A DNA stretch of 45,515 nucleotides from Phycisphaerae bacterium (GCA_016795035.1 JAEUIT010000070.1:1-45515), one strand, 5' to 3'; counted from the first letter of the stretch, positions 15,490-25,363 are shown. The notes: generated by a model not told the origin, from the letters alone. Translations and numbers: made by a program.

Positions 15490-17181
15490 ATGCCGGAGGC
15501 ACGTCCTCGGATCATCCTTCCGCCGGGAGTGGCGATTGACCCAGCCCTGATGCAGCGGCTGGCGGTCGACTTTGACGTGATCGACGCCAACTCGGCGATC
15601 GGCCGCGCCCAGAGTCGGCAATGGCTCCGCGCGGAACCGCTCGACGGCCACGCCCTCACCGAATCGACCGCGTCCGCCGTGCTCGAAGCGCTCGGCGAGG
15701 GCGTCGGCATCGTCGACGCCTCGGGCGATGTCGCGTGGATGAACCTCGAACTCGCGGCCCAATCGGCCGAGATCCTTCGGCGGTTCGTCGACACCTGTAC
15801 CGACCTCCTCCGCTCGGCCGCCAGCGGGCTCGTGCCGCTCCGTGCGGGCGACGTCCAGCGTCGCACCTTCCGCATCGGGTCGCGGTCGTTCGAAGTCGTC
15901 GCGAGCGCGTTGGCGACGCCGGGACAGCACAACGGCAACGGGGCCGCGCCGCCGACGCCGACGCGCGTCGCCGCGATCCTCCTCGACGTGACCGAAGGCC
16001 GCCGCGTCCAGGAGCGGCTCGACGCGATCGACTCCGCGGGCGCCGACCTCATCCGGATCGATGCCGAAGAGGTCGAGCGCATCAATCCGGCGGAACGGCT
16101 CAAGGCCCTCGACGGCCGCGTGGTCGCCGCGGTGCGGAACGTCTTCGGCTGGGATCACTTCGAGTTCCGGCTTCTCAACCGTGAATCGAAACAGCTCGAG
16201 CTCGTCTTCTGTAACGGCCTCTCGCCGCTTGGCATCGGCGAGAAGCTCTACGCCCGCGGCGACGCGAACGGCATCTCAGGAATCGTCGCGACGACCGGAC
16301 AAGGCTACATCTCGCGCGACACGCGAAGCGACAAGAACTACCTCCGCGGCCTGCCGACTGCGCGCAGCTCCCTGACCGTGCCGCTTCGGCTGCACGAGCG
16401 GATCGTCGGCGTCTTTAACGTCGAGAGCGAGCAGCCCGACGCGTTCAACGAGGAAGATCGCCTGTGCGCCGAAGTCTTCGGCCGCTACGTGGCGCTGGCG
16501 CTCAACATCCTCGACGTCCTCGTCGTCGAGCGGCGCACCACGAATCGCCGCGTCGCGATCACGGTGATGGGCGAGATCAAGTCGCCGCTGGACACCATCG
16601 CGAAGGCCGCCGAATCGATCGAGGTCGGCGCCGACCCGCGCGTGGTCGAACTCGCCGAGAAGATCCTCGACGCCGTCTCGAGCGTGCGGCATCGGATCGA
16701 GGCCGCGACGAGCGGACCGCAGACGATCCTGGGAGTCGACGAGATCCTGCGCGAAGGCCAGCGCGATCCGATCCTCGAAGGGAAGCGCGTGCTCGTCGCC
16801 GACGACGAAGCCGCGATCCGCGACACGATCACCGACGTCCTCGTGCAGAAGGGCTGCGAGGTCTCGACCTTCGCGAGCGGCGCGCCGGCGATCGAGGCGG
16901 TGCGCGCGGAGGCCGAGGCGGGCATGCCGTTTGACCTCGTGATCTCCGACGTCCGCATGCCCGACCGGAATGGCTACGAGGTCTTCAAGGCCGTGAAGGA
17001 CACCGACCAGCGGACGCCGGTGATCCTGATGACCGGCTTCGGCTACGACCCCCACCATTCGATCGTCCGTTGCAGCCAAGAAGGGCTGCACTGCTTCCTC
17101 TTCAAGCCGTTCCAGGTGACGCAGCTTCTCGAAGAGGTGCGCAAGGCGTTCGGCGTCGAGGCGGGCGGGGAGAAGACGTAG
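15490..17181 (+). CDS. PAS/GAF sensor with C-terminal response-regulator domain
   Basis: 563 residues, no membrane segment. A PAS-like unit (GVGIVDASGDVAWMN) lies at about 70-170, a GAF domain (from DGRVVAAVRNVFGWDHF to ADEEDRL-type end, about 205-345) follows, and a REC domain occupies about 432-555. REC has the acidic pair D438/D439, the phospho-acceptor D487 in VISDVRMPDRNG, the Thr in LMTGFG and the Lys in LFKPFQ. Between GAF and REC is a helical stretch that could be a degenerate kinase dimerisation region (RRVAITVMGEIKSPLDTI), but no His box or ATPase domain is seen. It probably integrates a ligand signal with phosphorylation by a separate kinase. Output partner unknown. Confidence 0.85.
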   Translation: MPEARPRIILPPGVAIDPALMQRLAVDFDVIDANSAIGRAQSRQWLRAEPLDGHALTESTASAVLEALGEGVGIVDASGDVAWMNLELAAQSAEILRRFVDTCTDLLRSAASGLVPLRAGDVQRRTFRIGSRSFEVVASALATPGQHNGNGAAPPTPTRVAAILLDVTEGRRVQERLDAIDSAGADLIRIDAEEVERINPAERLKALDGRVVAAVRNVFGWDHFEFRLLNRESKQLELVFCNGLSPLGIGEKLYARGDANGISGIVATTGQGYISRDTRSDKNYLRGLPTARSSLTVPLRLHERIVGVFNVESEQPDAFNEEDRLCAEVFGRYVALALNILDVLVVERRTTNRRVAITVMGEIKSPLDTIAKAAESIEVGADPRVVELAEKILDAVSSVRHRIEAATSGPQTILGVDEILREGQRDPILEGKRVLVADDEAAIRDTITDVLVQKGCEVSTFASGAPAIEAVRAEAEAGMPFDLVISDVRMPDRNGYEVFKAVKDTDQRTPVILMTGFGYDPHHSIVRCSQEGLHCFLFKPFQVTQLLEEVRKAFGVEAGGEKT

Positions 17182-17190
17182 TCGGAAGAA

Positions 17191-17290
17191 GGATTCAGGA
17201 TTCAGGAGTCAGGAGTCAGGGGGGAAGGCAACGCACGCTCGCGTCCGCGCGGTTTTTCCACTCACTCCTGACTCCTGACTCCTGACTCCT
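17191..17290. repeat. Heptad-repeat hairpin, GGATTCA/GGAGTCA type
   Basis: The left arm (17191-17219) has two GGATTCA and two GGAGTCA units; the right arm (17264-17290) has four CTCCTGA-type units. The loop (17220-17263) starts GGGGAAGGC and ends TTTTTCCACTC. A further run of CTTCATCCTCAATCC-type units follows to 17335. Lies between two plus-strand genes. Confidence 0.88.
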
Positions 17291-17376
17291 TCTCCACCAC
17301 CCTTCAGCCTTCATCCTCAATCCTTAATCCTCTCCCATTCCCGTATCTCCCGGCGTCGACCTGCCTCTTCTCCGGC

Positions 17377-18945
17377 ATGCGCCGCTTCCTCCTCACCGGT
17401 CTCCTCGCGCTCCTGCCCTCGGCCGTCGCCACCGCGGCTGATGCCCTCGTCGTACTCCATCCCACCCCCTACGCCACACTCGGCGACAGCGGGCTCTTCG
17501 GGGCGATGAGCCTCGACGACGAGTTCAAGTGCGAGACCTTCGAAGACGGCAGCGTGAACACGCTGGGGCTGACGATCGTCGGAGGGACGATCGTCGCCCC
17601 GGCCGCCACGACCGATTCGGTCGACGCCGACGACGGAAGCGTCAACGGCTCCGGCACCGGCGGCCGCTCGTACCGCGCGAACGCGGGCTCGAGCGTCGCG
17701 CTCTCCTTCTCGTCGGCGGCGCTTGGCGGGTATCCCGAGCGCGTCGGTGTCGTCTTCACCGACGGTCCGTCCGCGGCAACGCTCGTCGTCACCGTCGAGA
17801 CGGGCTTCGGCCCGACCTTCACGAAATCGGTCGGTCCGGTCGGCGACGCCGCCGACAACGGCGCCACCGCCGAGGATCGGCTCGTCTCGATCACGTCGAG
17901 TTTCGGCATCAAGAAGGTGACGCTCTCGCTCGCCGCGCCGAACGCCGGCGCCAGCTTCGAGATCGATCACGTCCAGTACGAAGATCCGGTCGTCAAGGCC
18001 GCGTCGCAGTGGAATCAGCACGACTTCGACGACGACGGCAGCTCCGACGACATCCTCTGGTTCAACGCGTCCGGCAGCGCCGGCTCGTGGCTCATGAACG
18101 GCTACTCGATCGATTCGAGCGGCGTCATGACACCAACGGTGCCTGCAACGTGGACCTTCGTCGGCGCGGGCGCGACCGACAACTCAAAGAAGACCTTCGC
18201 CTTCTGGCGCGACACCGCGACCGGCCTCTTCTACGTGTGGAAGATCTCGGGGAACGAAGCGGAGCTCGAAGGCGCGCTCGAGAACGTCGGCCCGGTCTCG
18301 GCGGACTGGGTCGTGCTCGCGGTGAAGGACGTCGACGGCGACCTCGACGCGGACCTCGTCTTCCAGAACTCCACGACCGGCTCGGTCGTCGCGTGGATTC
18401 TCGACAACCACAGCGTCGTCAACTCCGTCACGCTCGGCTCGGCGGCGGGCCTCACGTTCGTCGGCGCCGGCGACTTCAACGGCGACTTCCGCGACGATCT
18501 CCTCTGGCGCACGAGTTCCGGCGTGGTGAAGGGCTGGCTCCTCACGTCGGACGACAGCGCGCCCTTCGGCGGCGCGATCGTCTGGGACGACAAGGTCATC
18601 TCCGGCGCGAGCCCGATCTCGTCGGCCTGGACGGTGCACGCGATCGGCGACCTCGACGGCGACGGCTGCGACGACCTCATCTGGCGCAACAGCTCGAACG
18701 GCAACGTGAACGTGTGGCGGCTCGTCGGCCTCGCCAAGGCCGCCGGCGGCGCGATCGCGCAGAACGTCTCGCCCCAATGGAAGATCGAAGGCCTCGTCGA
18801 CCTCAACGGCGACGGCTCCGACGACATCCTCTGGCACCATTCGTCCAACCACCAGATCAACGGCTGGTGCATGGACGGATTGACGAAGCTCTCCGGCAGC
18901 TCGATGGGAACGACGAGCGCGGGGTGGAAGATCTGTAACTACTGA
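17377..18945 (+). CDS. Secreted FG-GAP/VCBS-like repeat protein
   Basis: 522 residues with a signal peptide (MRRFLLTGLLALLPSAVATA). Residues about 25-205 form a beta-rich domain (FKCETFEDGSVNTLGLTIVGG onward in style, with VALSFSSAALGGYPERVGVVF), similar to planctomycete PEP-CTERM-type ectodomains. The rest is five to six repeats of about 55-60 residues, each with a Ca-binding loop such as DFDDDGSSDDILWFN, DVDGDLDADLVFQN, DFNGDFRDDLLWR, DLDGDGCDDLIWRN and DLNGDGSDDILWHH, as in the FG-GAP/VCBS beta-propeller family. Likely an extracellular propeller for binding or adhesion. It ends shortly after the last repeat with no anchor. Flanked on both sides by heptad hairpins. Confidence 0.85.
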   Translation: MRRFLLTGLLALLPSAVATAADALVVLHPTPYATLGDSGLFGAMSLDDEFKCETFEDGSVNTLGLTIVGGTIVAPAATTDSVDADDGSVNGSGTGGRSYRANAGSSVALSFSSAALGGYPERVGVVFTDGPSAATLVVTVETGFGPTFTKSVGPVGDAADNGATAEDRLVSITSSFGIKKVTLSLAAPNAGASFEIDHVQYEDPVVKAASQWNQHDFDDDGSSDDILWFNASGSAGSWLMNGYSIDSSGVMTPTVPATWTFVGAGATDNSKKTFAFWRDTATGLFYVWKISGNEAELEGALENVGPVSADWVVLAVKDVDGDLDADLVFQNSTTGSVVAWILDNHSVVNSVTLGSAAGLTFVGAGDFNGDFRDDLLWRTSSGVVKGWLLTSDDSAPFGGAIVWDDKVISGASPISSAWTVHAIGDLDGDGCDDLIWRNSSNGNVNVWRLVGLAKAAGGAIAQNVSPQWKIEGLVDLNGDGSDDILWHHSSNHQINGWCMDGLTKLSGSSMGTTSAGWKICNY

Positions 18946-18950
18946 AGAAG

Positions 18951-19043
18951 GGATTCAGGATTCAGGAGTCAGGAGTCAGTGGGAAAGCACCGCACGCTTC
19001 CGGTCTCGCGATGCCTTTCCACTCACTCCTGAATCCTGACTCC
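18951..19043. repeat. Heptad-repeat hairpin, GGATTCA/GGAGTCA type
   Basis: The left arm (18951-18979) is identical to that at 17191. The right arm (19025-19043) is shorter. The loop (18980-19024) starts TGGGAAAGC and ends CTTTCCACTC, similar in both ends and length to the loop at 17220-17263. Lies between convergent genes; a GAGGC/GCCTC palindrome follows at 19052-19065. Confidence 0.87.
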
Positions 19044-19074
19044 CTGCCTTCGAGGCGCCAGCCTCTTCCGCTCC

Positions 19075-19734
19075 CTACTCCTCCTCTACCACGTTCCCCA
19101 CCCGCCCCACCTTCTCGATCTCGACCTCGATGCGGTCGCCTGCAACGAGGAAACGCGGCGGCTTGCGGGCGGAGCCGACGCCTGACGGCGTGCCGGTCAG
19201 GATCACCGTGCCGGCGAGGAGCGTCATGCCGCGCGAGAGTTCGCTCACGAGCGTGGCGACGGAGAAGAGCATCAACGAGGTCGACGCCTGCTGCACGATC
19301 TCGCCGTTCAGGCGGGTCGTGAGCGTGAGCGCCTGCGGATCGCCCACGTCCTTCGCGGGCTTCACCGGTCCGAGCGGGCAGAAGGTGTCGAAACTCTTGC
19401 CGCGGCAGAATTGCCCGCCGCTTCCTTCCTTCTGCCACCAGCGCGCGCTCACGTCGTTCGCGGCGGCGTAGCCCGCAACGACCTCGAGCGCCTTCGACTC
19501 GGGAACGTCGCGGCAGTCGCGGCCGATCACGACCGCGAGCTCCCCTTCCCAGTCGACCTGCGGACCGTGGTCCCTGCAGATCGCGGGGATGCGGATCGCT
19601 TCGCCGTCGCCGACGACCGACGCCGGGTTCTTCAGGAAGACCATCGGATGGCCGCGCTGCGCGACCGCCCCCATCTCGGCGGCGTGGTCGGCGTAGTTTC
19701 GTCCGATGCAAAGGATCGCAGGCGGTCGTGGCAT
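19075..19734 (-). CDS. Fumarylacetoacetate hydrolase family protein
   Basis: 219 residues, the size of single-domain FAH enzymes. The metal-binding motif is present: DWEGELAVVIG (Glu pair) and NDVSARWWQ (Asp), plus the KSFDTFCPLGP and ILTGTPSGVG blocks typical of 2-oxo acid hydrolases, decarboxylases and isomerases in this family. Substrate cannot be told from the sequence; oxaloacetate decarboxylase (FAHD1-like) or a 2-hydroxyhepta-2,4-diene-dioate isomerase activity are both possible. ATG 19734 lies 23 bp after the upstream gene stops, so it may be the last gene of the long minus-strand operon or be transcribed alone. Confidence 0.88.
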   Translation of the reverse strand: MPRPPAILCIGRNYADHAAEMGAVAQRGHPMVFLKNPASVVGDGEAIRIPAICRDHGPQVDWEGELAVVIGRDCRDVPESKALEVVAGYAAANDVSARWWQKEGSGGQFCRGKSFDTFCPLGPVKPAKDVGDPQALTLTTRLNGEIVQQASTSLMLFSVATLVSELSRGMTLLAGTVILTGTPSGVGSARKPPRFLVAGDRIEVEIEKVGRVGNVVEEE

Positions 19735-19757
19735 AAGGAGAGGCTCGTCGGGAATCG

Positions 19758-21971
19758 TCACTTGCGCTCGACGTCGGAGGAGCGCTTCTCCTCGTCCTTC
19801 TTGCGCTCCGCCTCGCGGGCCTGCGCCGCGCGGTACTCGGCCATGTTCGGCGGCTCGGGCATGACGTCTTCGAGGCGGAAGGACCGCGACAGCGGCGACG
19901 CCATGAACTCCGCCTCGAGCTGCGGGCGCACGAGGTCGTACACCTCGCGACGTTCTTTCTCGGGCGCGTTTCGAAGAATGATCAGGCGATCGACGAGCGG
20001 CTGCGAGCGGTCGAGGATCACGAACGAGAGCACGTCGCGCACGGTCGACTCGAGCTGGCCGATCAGGTCCTTCATGCGGCCTTCGCCAAACTTGTTGACG
20101 AAGTCGTTGTACTTGTTGTGCTTGAAGTAGTCGGTGACGTCCTTGGCAAACTTGAGCGCCTGGTCGAGCGTCTCCTTGCGGCCGAGGAGCAAGCCTTCGC
20201 GGAAGCCGCGACGGAGCGCCTCGAAGACGTCGGAACGCGCGACGTCGGGCTGCATCTCGTACTCGCCGAGCGTCCACTCCTGCACGAGCACTTCGAGCGG
20301 CTTCGAGTAGCCCATGTTCGGGATGATCGAGCCCGTGCCGAACTTCGCGTCGAGATCCGCGAGAATCGCCTTCGCGCCTTCGATGTCGCCGGCGCGATAG
20401 AGCTCGCGGATCGCCTGGCGCATGAAGTTCTCGTAGAAGTTCGTGAACGTGTCGGAGGCGGCGCCCGGCACCGGATAGTACTTCGAATAGAGGCGGTAGA
20501 AGTACCGCTCGATCGCCCGCGTCCAGCGCGTGTCGTTGAGGCGGCCGGGGTTGTCTTCCGACAAGGGGTCGACCGACATCAGGCCCGAGCGCGCGAGCGC
20601 CTGCATCGCTTGGATCTCGATACGGTCGTTGTTCAAGACCTTCGAGATGTTGCCTTCGAGCGTGCCGCGCACCGACGCCTGCTGCCCGCCGCGCCGCGAC
20701 CAGTAGAGGGCGTGCGCCTGCGGATGGCGCCAATCGAGCGGACCGGTGTCGCGCGTGAATTGGTACATCAGCCGCGCGTCCATGTTGTAGGTTTCGGCGA
20801 GCACCTTGCGGCGGAGGAACGCGAGGAACTTGTCCGCGGCCTCCTTGTACTCCGGGTTGCCGAAGGTGTCCTCGAACGCGCGGAAGAGTTTGGCCCGCTG
20901 CATCGAGGCCTCGTCCGATCCGCCCTTCAGGAGCTGCTGCTCGATGCCCATGAGCCGCGAGTAGGTCGACGACTTCACCGCGGCCCATTCGCCGTAGGCG
21001 CGGAGGAACTCGCGATCGAGCTTGAAGCGGAAGCGCTCGTCGAAGCCTTCGAAGTCCTTGCGCAGGCGGGCCACGAGCTCCTTCACCTTCGGGTCGGACT
21101 TCTCGAGCTCCTCGAGCGTCTCCGGCGCGTCGGCGATGCGCTTGATCCACGCGATGCGCTCCGCGTAGTCGTACGGCGGCTCGCCAAGCATGTAGTGCCA
21201 CTCGCGGGCGAACGCGCGCTTGTAGTAGAGGTGCGCGTCGTCGGCGACGCCGTCCAACTTATGCGCGAACCAGAATGCGAGCTCCTTGTGGAGCGTGACG
21301 TCGTTCGGGTTGTAGCGCAGGCCCTTGTCGCGCACGAGGTCGATGCCGGCGTTCACCCAGTCCCAGCGCTCTTCCGGCGTGTTCGTGAGGACGGAGATGT
21401 TGTAGGCCATGTTGTGGCCGTGGAATCCCCAGACCTCGCCGAAGCGCGGCTGCAACTTCGTGATGAGGTCGGCGTCGCCCATCACCTCGTAGAAGAGCCC
21501 CTTCTCCTTCATCATGTTTACCTTGATCCAGAGGTAATCCACGATGAGGCCGCGCAGCGCGCCGAGCGCCGTGCCGAGCGCGACGATCGGCGGCGCGCCT
21601 TCGACCGCGACGTCGGTGTAGCGCAGGCCGAAGCCGTTGGTGCGCTCGAGGATCGCGTCGAACTCGGTCATGTCGCCGTCGACGAGCGCGCGCACCTTCA
21701 CGTTCGCGCCGAAGTTCCCCTTCCAGGTCTCGCCGCCGGAATCGAAGGTCAGTTCGTAGGGCTTGCCCGTGCCGTCGGCGACGGTCGTGAGCTTGCGAAG
21801 ATCCTGCACCGAGACGCGCTGCTCGCCGCCGCCGTCCGCCTCGAGGCGCTTGAAGATGAGGTACGGCTCGCCGGCGCTGTCGACGATGCCCGGCAACAGG
21901 GAGCCGCCGACCGCGGCGAACGCGATCGCGCCTGCAACGCCGAGAGACTGGATGATTCGATCAGAGCTCAT
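19758..21971 (-). CDS. Large conserved unknown of SPFH/ABC operon
   Basis: 737 residues. It has an N-terminal hydrophobic segment (SLGVAGAIAFAAVGGSLLPGI), a second short hydrophobic patch with LGALRGLIVDYLWIKVNM, and then a long, helix-rich, charged region with many Tyr/Trp/Phe residues (for example HGHNMAYNISVLTN and WVNAGIDLVRDKGLRYNPND), which reads like TPR-type solenoid repeats. The C-terminus is a Lys/Glu-rich tail. I know no named function. It lies 51 bp downstream of the ABC permease on the same strand and is probably a periplasmic partner anchored in the inner membrane. Confidence 0.75.
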   Translation of the reverse strand: MSSDRIIQSLGVAGAIAFAAVGGSLLPGIVDSAGEPYLIFKRLEADGGGEQRVSVQDLRKLTTVADGTGKPYELTFDSGGETWKGNFGANVKVRALVDGDMTEFDAILERTNGFGLRYTDVAVEGAPPIVALGTALGALRGLIVDYLWIKVNMMKEKGLFYEVMGDADLITKLQPRFGEVWGFHGHNMAYNISVLTNTPEERWDWVNAGIDLVRDKGLRYNPNDVTLHKELAFWFAHKLDGVADDAHLYYKRAFAREWHYMLGEPPYDYAERIAWIKRIADAPETLEELEKSDPKVKELVARLRKDFEGFDERFRFKLDREFLRAYGEWAAVKSSTYSRLMGIEQQLLKGGSDEASMQRAKLFRAFEDTFGNPEYKEAADKFLAFLRRKVLAETYNMDARLMYQFTRDTGPLDWRHPQAHALYWSRRGGQQASVRGTLEGNISKVLNNDRIEIQAMQALARSGLMSVDPLSEDNPGRLNDTRWTRAIERYFYRLYSKYYPVPGAASDTFTNFYENFMRQAIRELYRAGDIEGAKAILADLDAKFGTGSIIPNMGYSKPLEVLVQEWTLGEYEMQPDVARSDVFEALRRGFREGLLLGRKETLDQALKFAKDVTDYFKHNKYNDFVNKFGEGRMKDLIGQLESTVRDVLSFVILDRSQPLVDRLIILRNAPEKERREVYDLVRPQLEAEFMASPLSRSFRLEDVMPEPPNMAEYRAAQAREAERKKDEEKRSSDVERK

Positions 21972-22022
21972 GGGATCTACCCGAAAGGGCCGAATCGACC
22001 GGGCGGGCGAGGCCCGTGCCGA

Positions 22023-24089
22023 TCAGGTGTTGCCGCTGTACGTCGCCAATTCCTTCTTCCGGAAGGCGAGGAACCCGATCACGAGGGTGGCACCTGTCCA
22101 TATGCCGCCAATGACCAAGAGGGTTCGGAAGAAATCGCTCCAACGCACTACACGACCTTCGACGAGGAGCGCCGTCGGGCGCGTCGTGCCGAACTCGCGA
22201 AGGACCGCCTCGGCGACGCTCGCGACGAACTTCACCGACATCTGGAACACCCGCCACACGGCCGGGGCATCCTGGGCGATGCGGTACTCCGAGAGCGAGA
22301 TCCCGAGGAACGGCACCATCGAGCCGATCGCGAGCACCGTGAAGCACAGCATGCACGCGACCGGGAACGAGAGCACCGCCGCGGCGCAGACGCCGAACAT
22401 CGCGAGGAACGCGAGCTTCACGAACTGCACCATCATCGCGCGGACGAAGTTCCACTCGAACGTGTCGACGCGGTACAGCACCTCGAACTGGTCGCCCTTG
22501 AATCGAATCGCGTCGATGCCGGGGATGATCACCTGGTTGCCGTTCTGGTCGACGCCGGGGCCGCCGTTGATGATCTTGACCTTGAGCTTGCCCTCGTCGT
22601 CGATCAGGGTCGGCGGAATCGCAAGGACGTGCGCCTGCGCCGGCGTGAACTCGCGGAAGACCGGCTGCGTGTTCGGGAACTCGAAGATCACCGGATGCCG
22701 CGTGTGCGGGTCGATCGACGCGATGTCGAACGCGTAGCGCAGGGTCATCGTCGCGTTCATGCGCTTCGCCGGCAGCAGGCCCTCGAAGACGAACTCGCGG
22801 CCGTCCGGTCCGGGCGGCACGTTCCGCTGCTTGGCGAGGTGCTCCTGGTGGACCTGCCGCGCGAGTTCGCGGAGGACGTCGGTCTCGTTCCGCTCGCCGC
22901 TCTCGATCTCGGCGCGGAGGAGCGTGTCGGACGCGAGCTTTCGCTCGACCAATTCCCGCGCCTCGTCGCCGGTCAGGGCCACGTACTTCGGCAGGCGGCC
23001 GTCGCGGGCGACGAGGATCTCCTCGCGCACCGCCATCATGTCGAAGGCGTCCTTCGGCGTGCGCGTCTGGAGGTACTGGACGTAGGTGAAGATCGCGACG
23101 CCGCCGAGGACGGCGAGGATCAGGTTGAGCGCGATCACGCCCAGCCACTTGCCGAAGAGGTACTGGAGGCGCGCGACCGGCTTCACCATGAGTTGCCAGA
23201 TCTGGCGGTCGCGGATCTCGAACGCCACGGTCGCGCTCGAGAGGAAGACGGTCATGCACGCCGCCAGGAGGAATTGCAGCCCCATCGACCGCGCGAGGAA
23301 CGACTGGATCTGATAGCGGAGCGGTTCCTTGTCGTCGATCCAGAGCGGAAGGAGCGGGATCGTGACGAGGAGGACAACCACGAAGAAGCTCGCCGTCTTG
23401 AGGCGCACCGCCTCGCGCAGCACGTTCGCGGCGATCGCGAACACCGGATGCGGTCGGCCCAGGACGACGGCGGCGCCGCGCACGAGCGTCGCGAACGCGA
23501 AGAGGAGCGTGACGATCGACGCGACTGCGATGACCCACGCGGTGCCGCCGGTGAGGCCGAGGACCGTGCAGACGACGACCGTGCCCGCGCCTGCAACGAG
23601 GAGCGGGATCGTCAGGCCGGTCCAGACCGCGATCAGGAGCAGTCCGAGGACCGCGATCGTGAGCGTCGCGAGCGTGTCGTTGCGCTGGAGGAGAAAGGTC
23701 GGCGCCCACGTCGGAAGCCGCTCGTCGATCAGCATGCGCACGGCGGCGCCGGGGTTCGCGAGGTTGCCGTCGGCGTCATAGAACGACTTGGCGACCGGCG
23801 CGAACTGGATGTTGCCGAACGTGCGGCCGTCGATCGTGACGGTCCCCTTCTCCGTGAGCTCGACCGCGACCGCGTCCTTGTTGACGAGGTTGCCGGTGCG
23901 GATCGCGTTGAAGATCGCGTCGCCATCGCGGCGGATCGACTCCGCGCGCATCCACGTGGCGCCGGCGTAGCCGAGGACGAGGACGGCGAAGATCGCCGAC
24001 ATGAGGTAGCGGAACCAACGACGCCGTTGCAGCTCGTCGAGCGAGCGCCACGTGCGTCGCACGAGGGACATGGTGGAGGAGTCGCTCAC
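22023..24089 (-). CDS. Large ABC-2 type permease
   Basis: 688 residues. One helix near the N-terminus (WFRYLMSAIFAVLVLGYAG) is followed by a periplasmic-like loop, then two clusters of helices (about 128-215 and 240-345) that include the ABC-2 motif DRQIWQLMVKPVARLQYLFGKW. A second large soluble segment (about 355-540) precedes the last helices and the C-terminal IWTGATLVIGFLAFRKKEL. This is longer than a standard ABC-2 permease (250-400 residues) because of the two soluble segments. Overlaps the ATPase gene upstream by 4 nt (ATGA), which pairs the two as transporter. Substrate unknown. Confidence 0.8.
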   Translation of the reverse strand: MSDSSTMSLVRRTWRSLDELQRRRWFRYLMSAIFAVLVLGYAGATWMRAESIRRDGDAIFNAIRTGNLVNKDAVAVELTEKGTVTIDGRTFGNIQFAPVAKSFYDADGNLANPGAAVRMLIDERLPTWAPTFLLQRNDTLATLTIAVLGLLLIAVWTGLTIPLLVAGAGTVVVCTVLGLTGGTAWVIAVASIVTLLFAFATLVRGAAVVLGRPHPVFAIAANVLREAVRLKTASFFVVVLLVTIPLLPLWIDDKEPLRYQIQSFLARSMGLQFLLAACMTVFLSSATVAFEIRDRQIWQLMVKPVARLQYLFGKWLGVIALNLILAVLGGVAIFTYVQYLQTRTPKDAFDMMAVREEILVARDGRLPKYVALTGDEARELVERKLASDTLLRAEIESGERNETDVLRELARQVHQEHLAKQRNVPPGPDGREFVFEGLLPAKRMNATMTLRYAFDIASIDPHTRHPVIFEFPNTQPVFREFTPAQAHVLAIPPTLIDDEGKLKVKIINGGPGVDQNGNQVIIPGIDAIRFKGDQFEVLYRVDTFEWNFVRAMMVQFVKLAFLAMFGVCAAAVLSFPVACMLCFTVLAIGSMVPFLGISLSEYRIAQDAPAVWRVFQMSVKFVASVAEAVLREFGTTRPTALLVEGRVVRWSDFFRTLLVIGGIWTGATLVIGFLAFRKKELATYSGNT

Positions 24090-25333
24090 GGACGCGAACC
24101 CTTGTTCTTGCCGTCGTCCTTGGCGTCATCGCCGCCGAGGAGCCCTTCGATCAGGCTGTTGTCGATGTCGGCGCCCGGCGCCTTCGGCACGGGGGTCGAC
24201 GGCGCGGCGGGCTTCGCCGGGGCGCGCTCCTCGAGGAGCTCGTTGAGGACGTCGTCCTTCGCCTTGCCCGCGGCACGCGACGCTTCGGCGGCCTTCGCGA
24301 CTCCCGCTTCGACTGCACGCACCTGGGGGGTCGGCGCCTCGCGGACGAGCTGATCGACAAGCTCCTCGCCGCGGGCATCCTTCTGGTCCTGCGACACGAG
24401 GAAGGACGCGGTGGGCCCGCCGTGCTGGGCGCCGCTCGTCGCGAGCTGTTCGGCCTTCGCCTTCTCGACGAGCTCCATGAAGAAGTCTTCGAGGCGCTCG
24501 CGCGGCGCATCGACGCTGTCGATGCCGATCCCTTCCTTGTCGTGGAGGAGGCGATCGATGCTCGCGACGGTCTCCGCCTTGAGGCGCGACGTCGTGAGCA
24601 CGGTGCGCGAGGTGTCAGTGAGGAGGTCGTCGGCGGTGCCTTCGGCGCGGATCTTGCCGCCGTAGAGGACGACCATCCGGTCGCACGTCGACTCGACGTC
24701 GTCGAGCATGTGCGAGGAGAGGAGAATCGTCTTGCCGCGCCGGCCGAGGTCGAGGAGGAGGTCCTTGACCTGCCGGGAGCCGACCGGATCGAGGCCGCTG
24801 GTCGGTTCGTCGAGGATGAGGAACTCGGGATCGTTGATGAGCGCCTGCGCCAGGCCGAGGCGTCGCGTCATGCCCTTCGAGAATTCACCCACCGCGCGGT
24901 GCCGCACCTGTTGCAGGCCGACCATCTCGAGAAGTTCGCCGATGCGGCGCTGACGGTCGGCGCGGCCGAGGCCGAAGAGTTTCGCGTAATAGTCGAGCGT
25001 CTCCTCGGGAGTGAGGAAGCGATACATGTACGACTCTTCGGGGAGGTAGCCGATGCGCGACTTCACCGCGACGTCGGACGGGTCCTTGCCGAAGACGAGG
25101 AGCGAGCCGCTCGTCTTGTGCAGGAGGCCGAGGAGCATCTTGATGGTCGTCGACTTGCCGCTGCCGTTCGGGCCGAGGAGGCCGAAGATCTCGCCGCGGC
25201 GGATCTCGAAGTCGATGCCGTCGACGGCACGGGCCTTGGCCCGCATCCAGAAGTCGCTGAACACTTTCGTCAGACCGATCGCCTGAACGATCTTCTCGGC
25301 GTCGGACGGAACGGTGCGGGGTGCTGCGGCCAT
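24086..25333 (-). CDS. ABC transporter ATPase with long C-terminal tail
   Basis: 415 residues. Walker A GPNGSGKST (54-62), the signature FSKGMTRRLG and Walker B FLILDEPTSGLDPVG are intact, with SSHMLDDVESTCDR carrying the switch His. It is of the NatA/CcmA type that drives ABC-2 permeases, and the permease gene follows with a 4-nt overlap. After the usual 310 residues there is an extra 100-residue Ala/Lys/Glu-rich tail (QKDARGEELVDQLV, then ASRAAGKAKDDVLNELLEE and a Pro/Ala linker), which could be a protein-binding or coiled-coil region. Lies 30 bp after the first SPFH gene. Confidence 0.92.
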   Translation of the reverse strand: MAAAPRTVPSDAEKIVQAIGLTKVFSDFWMRAKARAVDGIDFEIRRGEIFGLLGPNGSGKSTTIKMLLGLLHKTSGSLLVFGKDPSDVAVKSRIGYLPEESYMYRFLTPEETLDYYAKLFGLGRADRQRRIGELLEMVGLQQVRHRAVGEFSKGMTRRLGLAQALINDPEFLILDEPTSGLDPVGSRQVKDLLLDLGRRGKTILLSSHMLDDVESTCDRMVVLYGGKIRAEGTADDLLTDTSRTVLTTSRLKAETVASIDRLLHDKEGIGIDSVDAPRERLEDFFMELVEKAKAEQLATSGAQHGGPTASFLVSQDQKDARGEELVDQLVREAPTPQVRAVEAGVAKAAEASRAAGKAKDDVLNELLEERAPAKPAAPSTPVPKAPGADIDNSLIEGLLGGDDAKDDGKNKGSRP

Positions 25334-25363
25334 CGTGAAAACTCGCTCTCAGTCGCTTGTCGC

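Noticed and set aside
19075..21201. 708-codon minus-strand frame
   Set aside because: Only the last 219 residues (from ATG 19734) are the FAH enzyme; the rest is a shadow of the 737-residue protein.
20118..24353. 1411-codon plus-strand frame
   Set aside because: Antisense shadow of the 737-residue gene and the ABC permease; Arg/Glu/Leu-rich, no domain, no signal.
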